DNA of 64,000 nt, taken from the NCBI GenBank assembly GCA_035235625.1, contig CP141143.1, positions 34,023,178 to 34,087,177 of the forward strand, written 5' to 3'. The position numbers were made by a program, and so were the translations under genes. Shown one piece after another: positions 9,738 through 22,897 of this stretch. The notes beneath the pieces were generated by a model. That model saw nothing but the letters and a program-made list of their open reading frames with translations. It did no database searches and had not been told where the DNA came from. Each line of letters begins with the position of its first letter. Position 1 is the first letter of the stretch. Source of the DNA: Saururus chinensis. Lineage: Eukaryota > Streptophyta > Magnoliopsida > Piperales > Saururaceae.

Positions 9738-11933
9738 CCTACCCCATGACATATCAACAAGGGGAAATGATGGCAAAGTAATTCAAACCATCACCATTAG
9801 CAAAACATCAAATATCAAGTGTCTCCATCTTATTTGATGTCCAAGTGTTTGCTATTACCCGTTAACTTACTTCTTATTAATCTTACATGCCTTACGATTT
9901 TATCCCTTACCCAATCTTAGGAATAGAATAACCAAAATCAACATACAAAGATGATTCAACACGTCATCAGCATGCATTTATCATACCTTAATCATATGCA
10001 ATGCCCGTTAACATTTTAACCCAATGCATCATGCAAAATTAACGTTATACCCTTACAGTCAGCTTAATCACACGATATGACATATACCCTTACATACTTG
10101 TCCTTTCCTAAATCATCATTATGTGGTCTAAGGCTATGTATATGAATTTAAAGAGACATTATAACGGAGGATTTCATACCTTGAGTAAAATGGGTAATTG
10201 ATGTACATAATTTACACGTATGAGCTTTACATGTTGCACAACTCTAATTACTGACTTTCATGACTTCAAATTTTTAGGTAAAACACCTAGTGCAATCCAA
10301 TTTTATTGAAATTTAGACAAAATAAGGTTTTAAAGGGTCTAGGGCCTAAAATTAAATCTAGGGGTCGATCTAAATTAAAATTTTAGTTTTTCTAAAATTA
10401 TGGGAATTACTGCATATTACAGAATTTCCTAAATAATAAAATCTAAAAGGATAACCTTGCGCTAAAGTCACCAAATCAATGAGAACTTTTTATGCTAGAT
10501 AGAACACTCATGAACATTTCCTTTAATAAGTTTGGGAGAAATCAAAGTCGAATTGGATACAAAAAAAATCTCAAGATGCCAACTAACAAAACTATAAATC
10601 TAGAAAAATACAAATTATAGAAATTCTAATAAATCCATGTCGTTAGCAAAAAATCCCCAAAATTACGAGATGAAAATAGACACATTATTGACTCCTGCAT
10701 AATTTTCTATTTGATCCAAAACCAAACCAACATATTCCAGACAACTTGACCCCAAGCCTATTGACCTTCTCAATTAACAAAGCTCTTGACAATCATTATT
10801 CCAACCATGAGACACACAACATCAGCCATTATAATGATCATATATTAATTTAAGCACATGTATGCAGTCATAATACATGAAAATTCTAACTTTAATCATA
10901 GAAAAAATACCTAAACATGCAATCTCATTCAAGCATATATGAATTAAGCAAATACATACAAAACATTTCCAAAACCTAGATTATGCATGATCTATAGAAG
11001 TGTAGGTACTCCCTACCTCCTTCAATGAAGAAAAAAATCCTCTCTAAAGCTTTTTATCCTTTCTTAGACTAGGTGGAAGGTCCTCCATCTTCTCTAAGTT
11101 GGAAAGATGCAAGGATGGTCTTGAAGGCCACCAATTACCAAAGATGGAGGGCGGCTAGGTCAAACAAAGAAATCAAAGAGAGGGGTGGCTAGGTAAAAAA
11201 AACAGAGAATAGAGATGGGAGAGCGCTGGCTGAACCAAGGGAGAGAGGGTGGTAGGAGGGGGGGGAGAGAGCATACGGGAGTCCTTTATTGGAATATCAC
11301 CTACTTTTGCTAGGATTCCTCCTATATGACCTTCCCAATCTAAGCTCTTTAAGGATTTTCCCTATTTTAGCCCTTTATTCCAAATATGGAAGATTACGGT
11401 ATCTTGGGTAGTTGGTGTCAAAGCAAGGTTCTACGCAAGCTGGTTGGCCAACAAGGCAGACACCTAGGCCCATCTAAGGCCCACTTGTGATTAAAGTTGA
11501 TTCTTGATCGAAGTATCCTTAAATAGATCACTCTTAGCCCCTACTCTTCTAGTTAGGGCTTGATGGGTAAGTCTAGGATAGTCTCATCCACCAGGAGACA
11601 CTCTTGTACACAAGTCACTTCGGTCAAGTCATGCAGGTGGGTCCGATAACTTACCAAGAAAGAACATAAGGTCAAAATGGTGTGTTTATCCCTTCCCGAA
11701 CCTCCGGTTAGGGTTTTTGGATTTCAATTAGCCAAATGACTAGGTTGTCCATGGTACCCTGCAACCTCAGCTTAAATTAGGGAAGTTCATGTCCCTTGCC
11801 CCTAATGGTCAATTGAAATCTAAGCTTTTGTCATAGTGTAGTTTAACTTAAGGGGTTTAAAATCTCTCCAAAAGTTAATGAACTACAGTAAATTATGCCG
11901 AATTTTCATGGTGTTACAAAAGCACCTTGATGG
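9738..11933 (-). repeat. dispersed repeat R1 (probable LTR)
   Basis: About 2 kb of this AT-rich sequence matches 35690-37836 (R2) with frequent point changes and small indels. The right end reads GGTGTTACA (minus-strand start TGTAACACC), an LTR-like terminus, and continues about 185 bp past the point where R2 stops. The family-B element is inserted at its left edge, leaving about 20 bp at 2973-2993. No coding region is seen. A single AAAGAGAGGGG unit near 11175 corresponds to a tandem array in R2. Confidence 0.6.
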
Positions 11934-14147
11934 GTCTCGGGTTGAGCAGACCCCTACTTGTGCATTAAATAATCAAAGTCAAGAAAATTTAAAGCAAATA
12001 TTTAACTATGCATTAAATCTTTTATAAATAATAACTAAAAATGAAACAATGAAAATTAGCTAAATTTGAACTCTGAGATTCGATAAGTGTAAATGATCAG
12101 TGAATGAGATATCGTTAAAACGCTCCTATAGGAAGGAATGGTAAATAATATACTCAATGACTTACTCTCTCAAGACAAATTAACTAAACAATCAGCATAT
12201 ATAGTTTTCTCCTAAGAGATTGCCTCATGTCTTTATTCTCTTCTAAAAATTATTGGAGCAGCCAAGGGCATCTAAATTCGCCATTAATCATGAAAGTAGA
12301 AGTAAAAGTTCAAATTTAACAATTAGAAGCAAAAATTGGAATGTCAACACATAGTGAATCATTTCTACCCAAATTTTTACTTCAACAACCGAGCTTGACA
12401 TATAGCCATAAAAATGATAGAATTCAAATATTGTTCCACCATTATCAATTATTTGACAAGCTGATTCTAATTTCTCATATTTCTTTTCCAATTATCTCAA
12501 GGTGTTTTGTCTTTCCATTTAAAACTATAAGTCATTGGAGGAACGTTAACCCCATATGCTCATCATAATATAGGTCAAACACGGTAAATTTTAATTATTT
12601 ACTCGCAAGCGTATGAATCTATAGTAGTTAAGCAGCTAAATCGAGTGTCGATCCCACATAGACTTCAAATTAGAAAATCAAATTTAATCTAACTCAATGA
12701 AACACTAATCTAGTTAACAAATATAAAGAAAGTAACTTGACTAAAGTAACTAACAAAAGCAAATAAGATTCTAAAGGTAATTAAACTATCCAAATCAAAA
12801 TTCTAAAGTTTTAATATAAGAATAAGAAAGCAATGCAAAATAAATAAAATACTATTAAATAAACAATATACTATCAAATAAACAAAACACTAGGGCATAG
12901 GAATCCACATTCATTAAATAAAAAAACTCAAAAGTATGATCAATAATTTTTTTTTTGACATCATCTCATAATAATCTAGAATTCAATCTTCGTTATTATG
13001 GAAAATATCATTATTAGGCTCTCATGTGTAACAAAAAAAAATTGTTCCTCCTCACTTCAACGGATTGAAATCATGTCATTAATTGTATCCACAAGTTGCA
13101 AATCACAACTAATACCCAATTTCAATATTAAACAAGACAAAACCAAGTAAAAAACCAATGAGAAGCAATTTAAATCATGAGAGAAGCATAACTAAACTCA
13201 TTTCCAAATCAATCTCATGAATTAACGAGGTAGAAATAATTAACATTAAATCCTTCATTAAGAAAATTAGTCAAGTATCATAATAATGAAATTCTACAAT
13301 TTAATAAAGCTTCATTCATGCCCTAGCAAAGAGTTTTAGCTACTCATTGACCTAAGAAATAAAATCTCAACTTGAAAAATTGAAAAGAGACTTATAAGAT
13401 GTGAAAAAGATGGAAAATTTAAAAAAACATAGTTGCTACAGTACCATGAACAGTAGCCATGGTTTACTATTCATCTTTTATAACTTCTGGCTTATGAACA
13501 GAGTTGCTATAGTACCCCCGCAGACTGGATTTGCTTTTTTCTTGCTCCTTCGGCTTGGGACTTCAATTCTCTTGCATTCAAAGTGTTCTCTCCTCAATTT
13601 CGAATGATGGGATTGAAGAATTTTGCCTCTCGTTCGTTGTATTCTCCTCCTTCCTCTTTTGCAATTTTTTGTTGTAGTGTTTAAATAATTTTCTGGATAA
13701 CACCTCTTTCCTTGTTTAAGTGCCCAAGTTCGTCATCCAAATGGTAGTCCTCTGAGCCAAAGGTCACCGCCACAGGGTGTTGTGCCTGTGGGTTCTCCTG
13801 CCTAGCACGGTAAGGCTAAAGCACTCCCGTTAAAGTCCGCATGATGTGTGTCAACCCTTCAATAGCGGTTAACATGTAATCAACTTTTGGGTCTCTAGCC
13901 GTGTGATCATCATTAGTGCCGATGTGATTCTATCCAGCCATCTACACAACCACTGGACACTAAATCACAAGGCCTAATTGCACAAGCAAACACAAGCATA
14001 CAAGCAACACAAACAAGCAAACAAATATTCAAGACAAACAACTAATGGATTCCACATCGCTAGTTATGTCTAATATCCTTTATCATATCACACCCCATTA
14101 ACCCTTAAGACTCATCACTTATCTTATTTACTCTTGGATAAAAAGGT
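11934..14147 (-). other. decayed internal region of a truncated LTR element
   Basis: AT-rich with no intact coding region. It lies on the internal side of the PBS at 14148, so at least its right part is the interior of the minus-strand element whose 5' LTR is 14169-17546. A degenerate block near 12600-12670 (CGCAAGCGTATGAATCTATAGTAG...GTCGATCCCACA) looks like the conserved non-coding stretches often found in plant LTR elements. I see no gene between 11934 and 13700. Confidence 0.4.
13725..13925 (-). pseudogene. remnant of a retrotransposon gag start
   Basis: On the minus strand a frame of about 65 codons with one internal stop reads ...YMLTAIEGLTHIMRTLTGVL, stop, then RARQENPQAQHPVAVTFGSE and DYHLDDELGHLNKERG. 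It begins roughly 230 bp downstream of the PBS, where gag would start, and its hydrophilic, Gln/Glu-rich character fits gag. No zinc knuckle or pol domain follows. The assignment rests on position more than on a diagnostic motif, so it is tentative. Confidence 0.35.
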
Positions 14148-14159
14148 GCTTCGATACCA
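14148..14159 (-). promoter_or_regulatory. primer-binding site of the truncated element
   Basis: Minus-strand TGGTATCGAAGC, close to the initiator-Met PBS TGGTATCAGAGC, nine bases inside the LTR edge at 14169. Confidence 0.65.
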
Positions 14160-14168
14160 AAAACTTTC

Positions 14169-17100
14169 TATCACACCCAAACACCCACTTGATCCGAGCC
14201 AAACCCGGTCAGGTGCTGTTAAAGTGCACGGGGGTGACAAATTGATTTATAAGCTATGGAAGACTTAATTCCTCTAGCATATAATTTATGCATAAAAAGT
14301 GCGCACCTTTAAATCTTTGTACAAGAGAAATAAGTAAAATAAAATAGGACTTTAACTCTGGAATGAATCCTTAATCTCAACCCACAACTTAAAATATTGA
14401 GCCGACAAACAAGATCAACCATACATGATGTTCTATTACCATGACATAGTAAATAAGAAAACATAACAAAGTCCATAGGCATCTAAGCCTACTCTCAAGC
14501 ACTCCCCGACCCTTCTTTATATAGAGGATCTTGCTCGACTGCATGTCGCACCATGCAACCCTAAAAAAAACACAAAAAGTGGGGTGAGTATAAACTTAGA
14601 AAGGTTTTGGAAATGGTAGTGGTAAATCAAAAAAACATCTACGACACATCAACATGGTCTATCAGATCTACATATCACATGATATCGTATTTCTGATTAC
14701 TTCATTTACCATAACCATACTACTCGTAAACAATTATCTTGCATACAGTATCTCAAACATACTACTCGTCACATGAATAATCACATTATATCATGCACAT
14801 TCAACCTGCATGAAGAGTGTCTCAGGCACACCATACCCATCCATGCATACCCATTCTACTTCATAATATTCAACCTATATGAGAAGTGTCTCTAACACAT
14901 AATCATATCATGCATATTCATATTATTTAACCTGCATGAGAAATGTCTCTAACACATAATCACATCATGCATATTCAATTTTCATTCATACATAGATCAT
15001 TCACCATGCACAATAAGTTTCTCAATCACATTATACTAAACCATGCATAATAAATCATATTCACATGTGCCACATATTCTCAATTATCTCTACACGACCT
15101 GTGTAACCTTAGCATAATATTATCCCATATACATGCATCATCAACAATGGTGAATGTCTCCATCATGGAGAGAAAAACAAGCATACCACCCACTCTGGAC
15201 GTAGTCTAATTTCCTAATTGGAAACCTAGGGCATTGCCCACTCTGGACATAATCAGAATTGCTTACGGAAACCTAGGGTGTTTGGGGTAGTCAGCCCCTC
15301 TGCTCACTTTGGACAATCCAAATGGAAGGTTTGAATTCCTTACGAAAACCTAAAGTAGTTTGCTTGCTCTAGACAGTCCTGGACGGGAACGTCCGAATTC
15401 CACAAGGGAAACCTAGAGCAGTGTGTTCACCCTTGACATCTCTATAGTGGAAAAGTCCGAATTCCACAAGGAAAACCTAGAACACGTGGTAGCCGATACA
15501 TAAAGGCATATCACTCTAGATTCTCAGGGTCCAAATGACTCAATAAATAAGCTTCAACAGCATCCATCTCGACTCAACTCAATCCGGGGAGGATCCATGT
15601 TCCAATTAGGAACTAAAATCGAAATCATGTCATTTCGGACCAACCAATTTCTGATAAGCTAACGATTGATAAATCCGGCAAGCAATTTCACACCATTGCA
15701 TCCAATCGATCAACCACGATGAAGTCATATTCGTAAATTCATTTCATAATACATGCAACATGGTATATATAGGGGTAATACATACATCAATCTAATTCAT
15801 GAAACGTGTTCCCATAAGCCCTACATGCATTATTTCTAATCATAATATCAATGATCACCATAATTATCCCCCACATGGGTGCATACGTTGTAGAAACATT
15901 CAATTCTAAGTATATAGACATGCATTGTAAATAACCCATAAACATACCACACACATGCTCTTTAACATTTAATCATGCTCCTTACAGAAATCATGGGTGA
16001 AAATTATCGAAAAAAACAATTCGAATCCAGTGCAACTTCATGCTAGACTTATGTAAGTATATTCATACTACACTTGAATCTAGACATGACATCATCATTC
16101 ACCCATAATTCAAGCATAATATGTGAAGACATAAAAATCCATTCTCATGCTATAACCTTGCTAGAATCTTACTTAAAATATATGAAATCATTCAACATGG
16201 ATTCAAGATAAGGAATTACCACATGTTTAACCAATTAACATGTAATTTACATAATACTTAAACACTTATCATAGTTTCCTACATCAAATTTATAGCCTTC
16301 TAATAGCTCATCCTAGCATAATTTACTCATCATAAACATAAGAAATGATATTTAAAAGTAAAAACACGAAAATGAGCAAAATAAGAAAAATCACAAATCT
16401 ATTGTGTTTGCGTTCAAACACCCAGTAGGGCCATTCGAACGCCTAGCCGTTCAATCGGCCTACATGGCTATTCGATTGCCATAACTAAAATTTTTGGTTC
16501 ATCTTCTTTCTTTCGAACCCAAAATCGTAAATGCACATAAACATCATAAACCTTAAAATCTCACTCCCAAACATCATAATAATGAAATCCATATTTATGA
16601 AATAGTAAATCTAGCCATTTAGAATTAATAATACTAAGAAATCATAAGAACAATTAAGCTTTTCCAAATCTGCCATTACAGCTCAACTTCATAGAAACCC
16701 ATATAAATCTCCATCAAACATCAAATCTGAAATCACAAACCTATTTAAGACGAAATCCCTTACCTTTAGTGAGCTTCTTGACCTGAAATCAATGCTCCAA
16801 CACTTTTAAATCCTACCCACAATAAGGTTTTTGTTAATACTTGCATAAATTCGCTTAAAAATACTTAAATATCTTGAAAACTTGTAGATATAGGGTTTAT
16901 TGAGTTCAAAAATGAAATTCCTTTCATAAGGGTTTGAAATAGATATTTAAATTAGTAGCTTTATGGGTAGAAATCAAGATTAAACCTCGACAAAATGAGA
17001 GATTTGAAAAGTTTAGGAGAAACCCTAATAAATTAGTAGAAGATTAAGCTAATATTTACCTTAATCGTCTTTCTATCTTTAGAAATGGGGATTAAGGCTT

Positions 17101-17546
17101 CCTATGCTTCAGATTTCCAGTCATTTCCAATTAGAAAAGTGGTTTTGGCTTTAGGGCAAACTTAACAAATAGGTAAGATATAAATAGAATTTAATACTAA
17201 AAACAAAAAACTTGCTTATTTCAAGTCCGAATTGATGTCTAAAAATTTTAAAATATTTAATTACTGTCTTAAGATGTTGTTAGGGTCATTTGGGACCTAT
17301 TATTCCAATTTTCCACATAGGGCCCACGACAGGTCCTACCTCTTAGCTTTTCTGGAAAATATTCAAATTTTTAAAAAATTCCAAAAAAATCTCAATATAC
17401 TCATCTTAACGTAAAAACCATCAAAATGAGGGAAATTTTGATTAAAACCTTATTTAACTACTTTAAATTCAAAATAAGTCAAAACCAATCAAATTTAACA
17501 TTGAACCATAAAATAAAATAAACCAGTTTGAGTTAGAGATCTTACA
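14169..17546 (-). mobile_element. 5' LTR of a truncated element, family D
   Basis: Minus-strand start TGTAAGATCTCTAACTC at 17546; plus-strand left end TATCACACCC (TG changed to TA). It is homologous to the solo LTR at 52556-56087, matching at both ends and in an interior GATGCATG/TACATTCATGCAGGTT-type repeat region (around 14800-15010 here). The adjacent PBS shows this is a 5' LTR with internal sequence still attached. The far LTR is missing, which explains why no TSD is found (CTTTC versus CCTCA). About 3378 bp; no gene inside. Confidence 0.75.
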
Positions 17547-18302
17547 CCTCATAGTCATCTTCACTCATACTTTCTGGTTTTTTTGATTTTTCATACAACG
17601 CTTTTAATAAGCCCTATTGCTCTGGCATATCCTTAACCCTTATCTACCACAAGCCAAAGTTATTTTTTTGATTAAAATTTTAATCTTTAAATTTGCTAAA
17701 CCTTTTTGATGCCTTCATGAAAAGAATTGCTGTGAACTTGGGCTCCAATACCACTTTGTAGAATTTTGTCAATAGCACAATTCTAATATAAAAATAAAAA
17801 TAAAAATTAAATAGAACAAGACAAGAAATTTACACTATGACTTGAGAAAGAGAAATAACTAGATGAGTTACAAGTCTCTCAAGCAACCCTTTGGGATAAC
17901 TCTCTTTTAAACCCCTCTTTCTCACCTCTCTCTCTCTCTCTCACATAAGATAAGAAAGAAAGATTGCTCACACCAAATATAAAATACACAAGGAATAATG
18001 AGTCCAAGTGCCAAAAGAAAGGATCAACATGGGTAAATACGGTTATATGGTTTTTATTATCAACTCACATCTCCAGGCTGGACTTGTGTCTTGATAAGTT
18101 ATATACAACAGGATGCAGTTCCCTTGGTCCCTTTATTCCAATCTTTTGAGCCATCATTTGTTTTTTCTGTGCACCTGCGTATGTAATGACGATTCGACCA
18201 ATAATTGCAAGACTCCAGCAATACTTGACTAAGTGGCAATGTTGAAATATCTCGTTGTTCCTTAATGATGGAAGTAACATCTTATCTTCTTTCCTCTGTC
18301 TT
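17547..18302. other. upstream region of the reductase pseudogene
   Basis: AT-rich sequence with a CT microsatellite near 17928-17942. No gene is recognised. Short open frames around 17964-18280 lack any known motif. Confidence 0.4.
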
Positions 18303-18309
18303 TATATAA
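18303..18309 (+). promoter_or_regulatory. TATA box of the reductase copy 1
   Basis: TATATAA lies 48 bp before the ATG at 18357. This gives a short 5' leader. Confidence 0.5.
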
Positions 18310-19003
18310 GGTGTTCATGTAGTTCTTTCCCATTGTTGTATCCTTCTATTGGAAGAATGAGGAGGTGGAGCCTAGAAGGAGCAACTGCTTTGGTCACTGG
18401 GGGGACCAAAGGAATTGGGTGAGTCCAATTTAATGTTCCATGTTTCTTTTTTCTTCAGATTGATAAAGGCTATGGTCACTGTTTTGGTAAATATAGCATT
18501 AGAAATGACGCCATGGAGTTGCCTACAAATCCTTATCTGTAAGGGAATAGGTCATATGCCGAGCACTTATATCTAGCAAGGTATAACTTCCAGGTTACTT
18601 AACAGAAAATTTTCTTGCGAACTCACAAACGAAAGATGAGAAACCCTGAGCGCAATATTGCGTTTGCAGCATGGGCATGCGAACTATCAGATCGCGTATG
18701 CGCCGTAATGATATAATGTACAGTATGTACACATGCAGATACAAATTTCCTCGTAGTTGTTTTTTTAGCTTGAGGTAATCCAAAATTGCACTCATTGAAA
18801 CATGGAATTTGTTGAGGCAGGCGTGCAGTGGTCGAAGAACTGGCCGAGTTCGGAACGAGTTAGAGCTAAATGAACATTTGCAGGAGTGGAAAGATGCCGG
18901 GCTCAGGGTCATCGGGTCGGTCTGCGATGTTGCTTCTCGAGCTGCCAGAGAGAAGCTGATGCAGGATGTGTCCACTGCATTTGGAGGGAAGCTCAACATC
19001 CTG

Positions 19004-19850
19004 GTGAGTTAAAAACAGACATACGCCTGATACAAGGCAAAAACACCCAGCCCTATTAGGATCAAGACTCATTGAAATAGTAGCGAAATTATTATGCATC
19101 TAACTTAATTTGCTCTTGAAAGTATCACTCTTCATAATAATTTTTTAGAAAATTAATATGCGAATTAATGTGGTGTTTCAGTGGACAAAAGGCAATTTGA
19201 TTGTATTGTTCGTGTACATGTTCCGTAATCAGAATACCTACCAAGGTCATATCCCCTACTTTCTGTGGAAGAGAATACCTTGGTCCCCTTTCAATGGAAA
19301 ATTTTGTTACGCCTTGAAAATTACACTTCCAAACCCACTTCACAGAAATCAAACCAGTGGTGGTGATTCTATTCAGTGGGGTTTAACGTGTGATTTTGAA
19401 GGAGGCATAGAAATGCAGTGGGGTGGGTCCACTTTGACATTTTTGCAGTCTGAATTCGCATCTGAATGGTGCCCATCAGTTTTTTCTTCAAATCCCCTTA
19501 GTGCTGCATTATTGAAGGAAAACATTGTTTACACAACACAATGAGTTTTGATCGAACTTAACAAGTGGGCCTGCCACCCCACCCACTTGTTAAGTCCAAT
19601 AAAAATATGTGAGAATTTTCGTTGTGTAACCCAAGTGGGCCTTTTAACGACCTTTGGAATACAATAGTGTCGCACCTGATTTGGTGTGAGCGGCCGATCA
19701 ACCCAGGCCAGTTGAAAATTTTTGGGTGTTGATTGGCGACAAATTGGGTGGGAAAAACTCAGCCTATCTGAAATGAATAATGTAGTTTATGATAAAATCT
19801 AAAATCTTCTGATTAGGTACACTAAGAAAAGCTTCACAATGTGCAAGCAG
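19004..19850 (+). other. intron 2 of reductase copy 1
   Basis: It contains a short inverted repeat near 19562-19596 (AACAAGTGGG...CCCACTTGTT) of MITE-like character. An open frame at 19158-19544 has no recognisable similarity and is not called a gene. Confidence 0.4.
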
Positions 19851-20073
19851 GTAAACAATGTGGGAAAGGGCATTTACAAGTCTACAGAGGAACACACAGA
19901 GGATGACTTTGCCTTCCTAATGAGTAGCAACTTTGAATCTGCCTACCACATGTCCCAGCTCGCCCACCCTCTCCTCAAAGCTTCTGGTAATGGAAGCATT
20001 GTCTTTCTGTCGTCCGTCGCTGGCCATGTCTCCACTGGCAAATACGGTGGCTCAGTCTATGCAGCTACCAAAG

Positions 20074-21144
20074 GTACTGAACGTAATAAGCATTTGTAAA
20101 TCCTGAATGTTTGGAATCACCACTACTAGTACATTAATAGAGTAAATTGAGGATTAATTAGCTATGCTCTTTTCATTTGTTGTTTTTTTTTTGATGTATT
20201 GAACTTGGATTGGTATCCTTGTGCCTTCATCTCAGCTGGAGAACAATACATGTAGTGGAACTGAGCATTTTTTTTTGGTAACTTAATGGAGCAGACCTTG
20301 ATGTTCAATTAGCTCGGCTTGTTTATTGTTTCACATTATCGAAAAACCTACTCACTTTAGCCTAAATTAATAGTTCCATTTAGTTTTTAAATTGAACTAA
20401 TTTTAATTTATTTTGAAAAATCAAATGATGCTATTAATACAGGACAAAGGGAGTATAATGTTAGAAGCCCTACAATGGTATTGGCTAGAAATAAGATTTA
20501 TAATTTTTATCAATTTCATATTTTTACTCGTGTGATAAAAATATTGAGTTAAAGACTATGTCCAATAAATTTGGTTCATAATAGTCAAATCATTTCATAT
20601 TCTTGCTGAGCATGATTGATGACACTCAAATAAGATTTGTAATTAAAAATATTGAGTTATTGCCACTCCTACCCCTCTTGTTGGACATATAATAGTTTGG
20701 AATCAAATCTTTTTAGAAAGGCCATTTATGTATATTCAATGTACTTTACTGATAGAGGTTATAGATTCTTTGAGGGGACTTTAGACTTTATAAAATCTTC
20801 CTCCATGTTTGATGCTTAAGCAATAGCATTAATAAAAGAGGTAGATCTACTAGCAAGTGCTTTGAAGCAATGTCCATTCATCGGTCCCTAAATGAACAAC
20901 TCTGCCCCTTCTTTCTTATTAGCTACAACATATTGTGCAAATTTTTAGAGTTGCACAAACTTGTTTTTATATTGTAATTCAGTTATGTTTATGCAAGTTT
21001 AATATCTTTCACTAGAGGATCACCATAGCGCTGATAGTTGTTTCTCTTATAGTAGAATTTTTTCTTTTATAGTAGTTCTAATGTTGTTTCATTTTTTAAT
21101 ATATAACATTTCCTATCCTTAAATATAATCAAAATTGGTCGTAG
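20074..21144 (+). other. intron 3 of reductase copy 1
   Basis: 1071 bp and AT-rich, against 95 bp for the equivalent intron in the intact copy. I see no clear element borders, but the size difference suggests inserted sequence. Confidence 0.4.
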
Positions 21145-22046
21145 GAGCCATCAATCAAGTAACAAAGAACCTCGCATGCGAATGGGCCAAGGACAACATT
21201 CGAACAAACTCTATTGCGCCAGGGATGACAGTGACCCCATTAGCTGAACAGGTAATTTTTCTCATTTATGCCCTCTTTTTGCTTGTCATTAAAATAAAAT
21301 TCACCTTTAACTCCGAAACACCATAAGTTGAATAGATTCCTTACCTAAAGTCATAGTCCATGGTGACTCAATATTAACAACTGAAGTTTTAAAAAATTTG
21401 TGAAACTTGATTAGCTAAAGTACTCTATTTTGACTTGAAATATTAATTTTATATATTCTTTCTTATTTGCACAAAATAAAATAAACTTATGTTTAGTTAT
21501 TTATTTACTTCCATTTGAGTTTATATTTTTTGTCTTGATATATTCATAATTATAATTCATTACTCAATTTTGACTCCGTTTATACAATGAGTGTCTTAAA
21601 TAAATTTGGGGGGGAGGGGTTGAATTCGAGTATGGACTTTTGATATAGCACTCTTTAGTGTGGTAGATTCAATTAATATTTGTCTTGCCATGTCTGGATG
21701 TATAGTTTTTAGAAAACAAGGAACTGGTAGATATATGGATTGCACGAACTCCCATGAAGAGGTTTGCTGAGGTAAAGGAGATTTCATCTGTGGTGACATT
21801 CCTTTGTCTGCCAGCTGCTTCATACATCACAGGCCAAGTAATTACAGTTGATGGAGGCTTCACTGTTAACGCTGTGTAGAAAATGGTGATTATATTTTAT
21901 GAAGCAACACACAATATTTCATAGCAATAGATTGTAAGAAGGTGCTGTTTTGTATAAATGAACCAGAACCAGTTGGTATTTTATTAGTGAGGTAAGAAAA
22001 ATATAATCTATTTTTTCAAAGCACTATGTATTTTTGTTTAAATGAA

Positions 22047-22123
22047 AAGTTTTTTCCATATTGCCTCGCCAAAGAATAAAATATTCTATATTCCTTGGAT
22101 TTTAAACGGAAATGTCATATGAT
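22047..22123 (+). repeat. MULE-1 left terminal inverted repeat
   Basis: Inverted match to 35397-35471 with a few substitutions and a one-base indel (CC versus C after the T run). Confidence 0.85.
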
Positions 22124-22897
22124 CTGGAATAACACGACATAAGTTATAATTTGGACTAAAATACCCCTGACCGAAGGTAGGGTTTTATATCGTGTTAAAA
22201 CCCTCACAAAGTAGCATTCAGTGTCATACGACTTTAGACGCTGGCAATTCCTCCTAGTGAAAACTCCATCCCGATTGAAAACTCACTTCCGATCAGAAAG
22301 TCCCTTGATTGAGCACCGTGTAAGCGGCATGTGAGAAGATTTTGCGACCTATCCAACCAAAACATCGAAGATTAGGGATTTTCTGTTCTTGAATGAGTTT
22401 GAGTTTGCGAAGAACGCATTTTTGAACGAGGGTTTCTCGTAAGCTGAGTTTTGAAATTGTACACCCCAAAGCTAGTTCTTCTTTGTAGCGCGGATTAGGT
22501 TTGCGGCGATTTCAGAAAAGCAACGGCCAAAAGAGTGTTCAATCCGGCTCGGAGAACAACAACGGAGGTTTTGTGGTAAGGCATTTTTGATATTTGTATG
22601 CATGATTTTTGATTTAGCGTGTACTCAAACACAAGACATAGGCAGTCAAATCAAACTATTGTTGCGTCAGAAAGATGATACGCCATATATCGTGTGCTCA
22701 ATAAGATGGTGGAAACACGATGTTTAACCATAATGATGTTGTGTATGCGAGGGCCACTTAGCGTATGTTCGATTACACGATACATATACTTATCATCGCT
22801 ATAGAAGTTATTAGTTAGAAAAAGTGTGAACCGACATGGCTATTGATTATGGTCACGACCTATTGTTGATTGACATATATATATCTAATTTTTTAGA
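22124..22897 (+). other. MULE-1 leader of the Ulp1-like gene
   Basis: No coding frame is recognised. CGTGTT/AACACGA words typical of MULE-1 non-coding DNA appear here (for example near 22625-22800). A possible non-coding first exon ends at GGAGGTTTTGTG|GTAAGG near 22575. Confidence 0.35.

Larger units (their letters stand above)
18357..21879 (+). pseudogene. tropinone-reductase-like SDR, copy 1 (frameshifted)
   Basis: Five exons by GT-AG borders: 18357-18418, 18821-19003, 19851-20073, 21145-21251 and 21706-21879. The product would be a cytosolic NADPH-dependent short-chain dehydrogenase of the tropinone-reductase-like group; the true substrate cannot be read from sequence. Visible motifs are TGGTKGIG (cofactor loop, exon 1), VNNVG and SSVAG and YAATKG (catalytic Ser, Tyr and Lys, exon 3), and [10 protein letters not shown] at the C-terminus. 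Exon 2 is 183 nt against 208 nt in the intact copy at 59120-62513. The missing 25 nt follow the codons for AEFG, remove the ASVYTCAR region and shift the frame into an early stop after about 38 residues. All other exons stay open with correct splice sites, so the break may be recent. A sequencing error is possible but unlikely for a 25-nt gap. Confidence 0.88.

Noticed and set aside
14169-17546. first read as a fourth solo LTR
   Set aside because: No matching 5-bp flanks were found and a primer-binding site adjoins it, so it is the 5' LTR of a truncated element.
19158-19544. 128-codon frame between reductase exons 2 and 3
   Set aside because: It lies within an intron defined by strong exon homology on both sides, and has no known motif.
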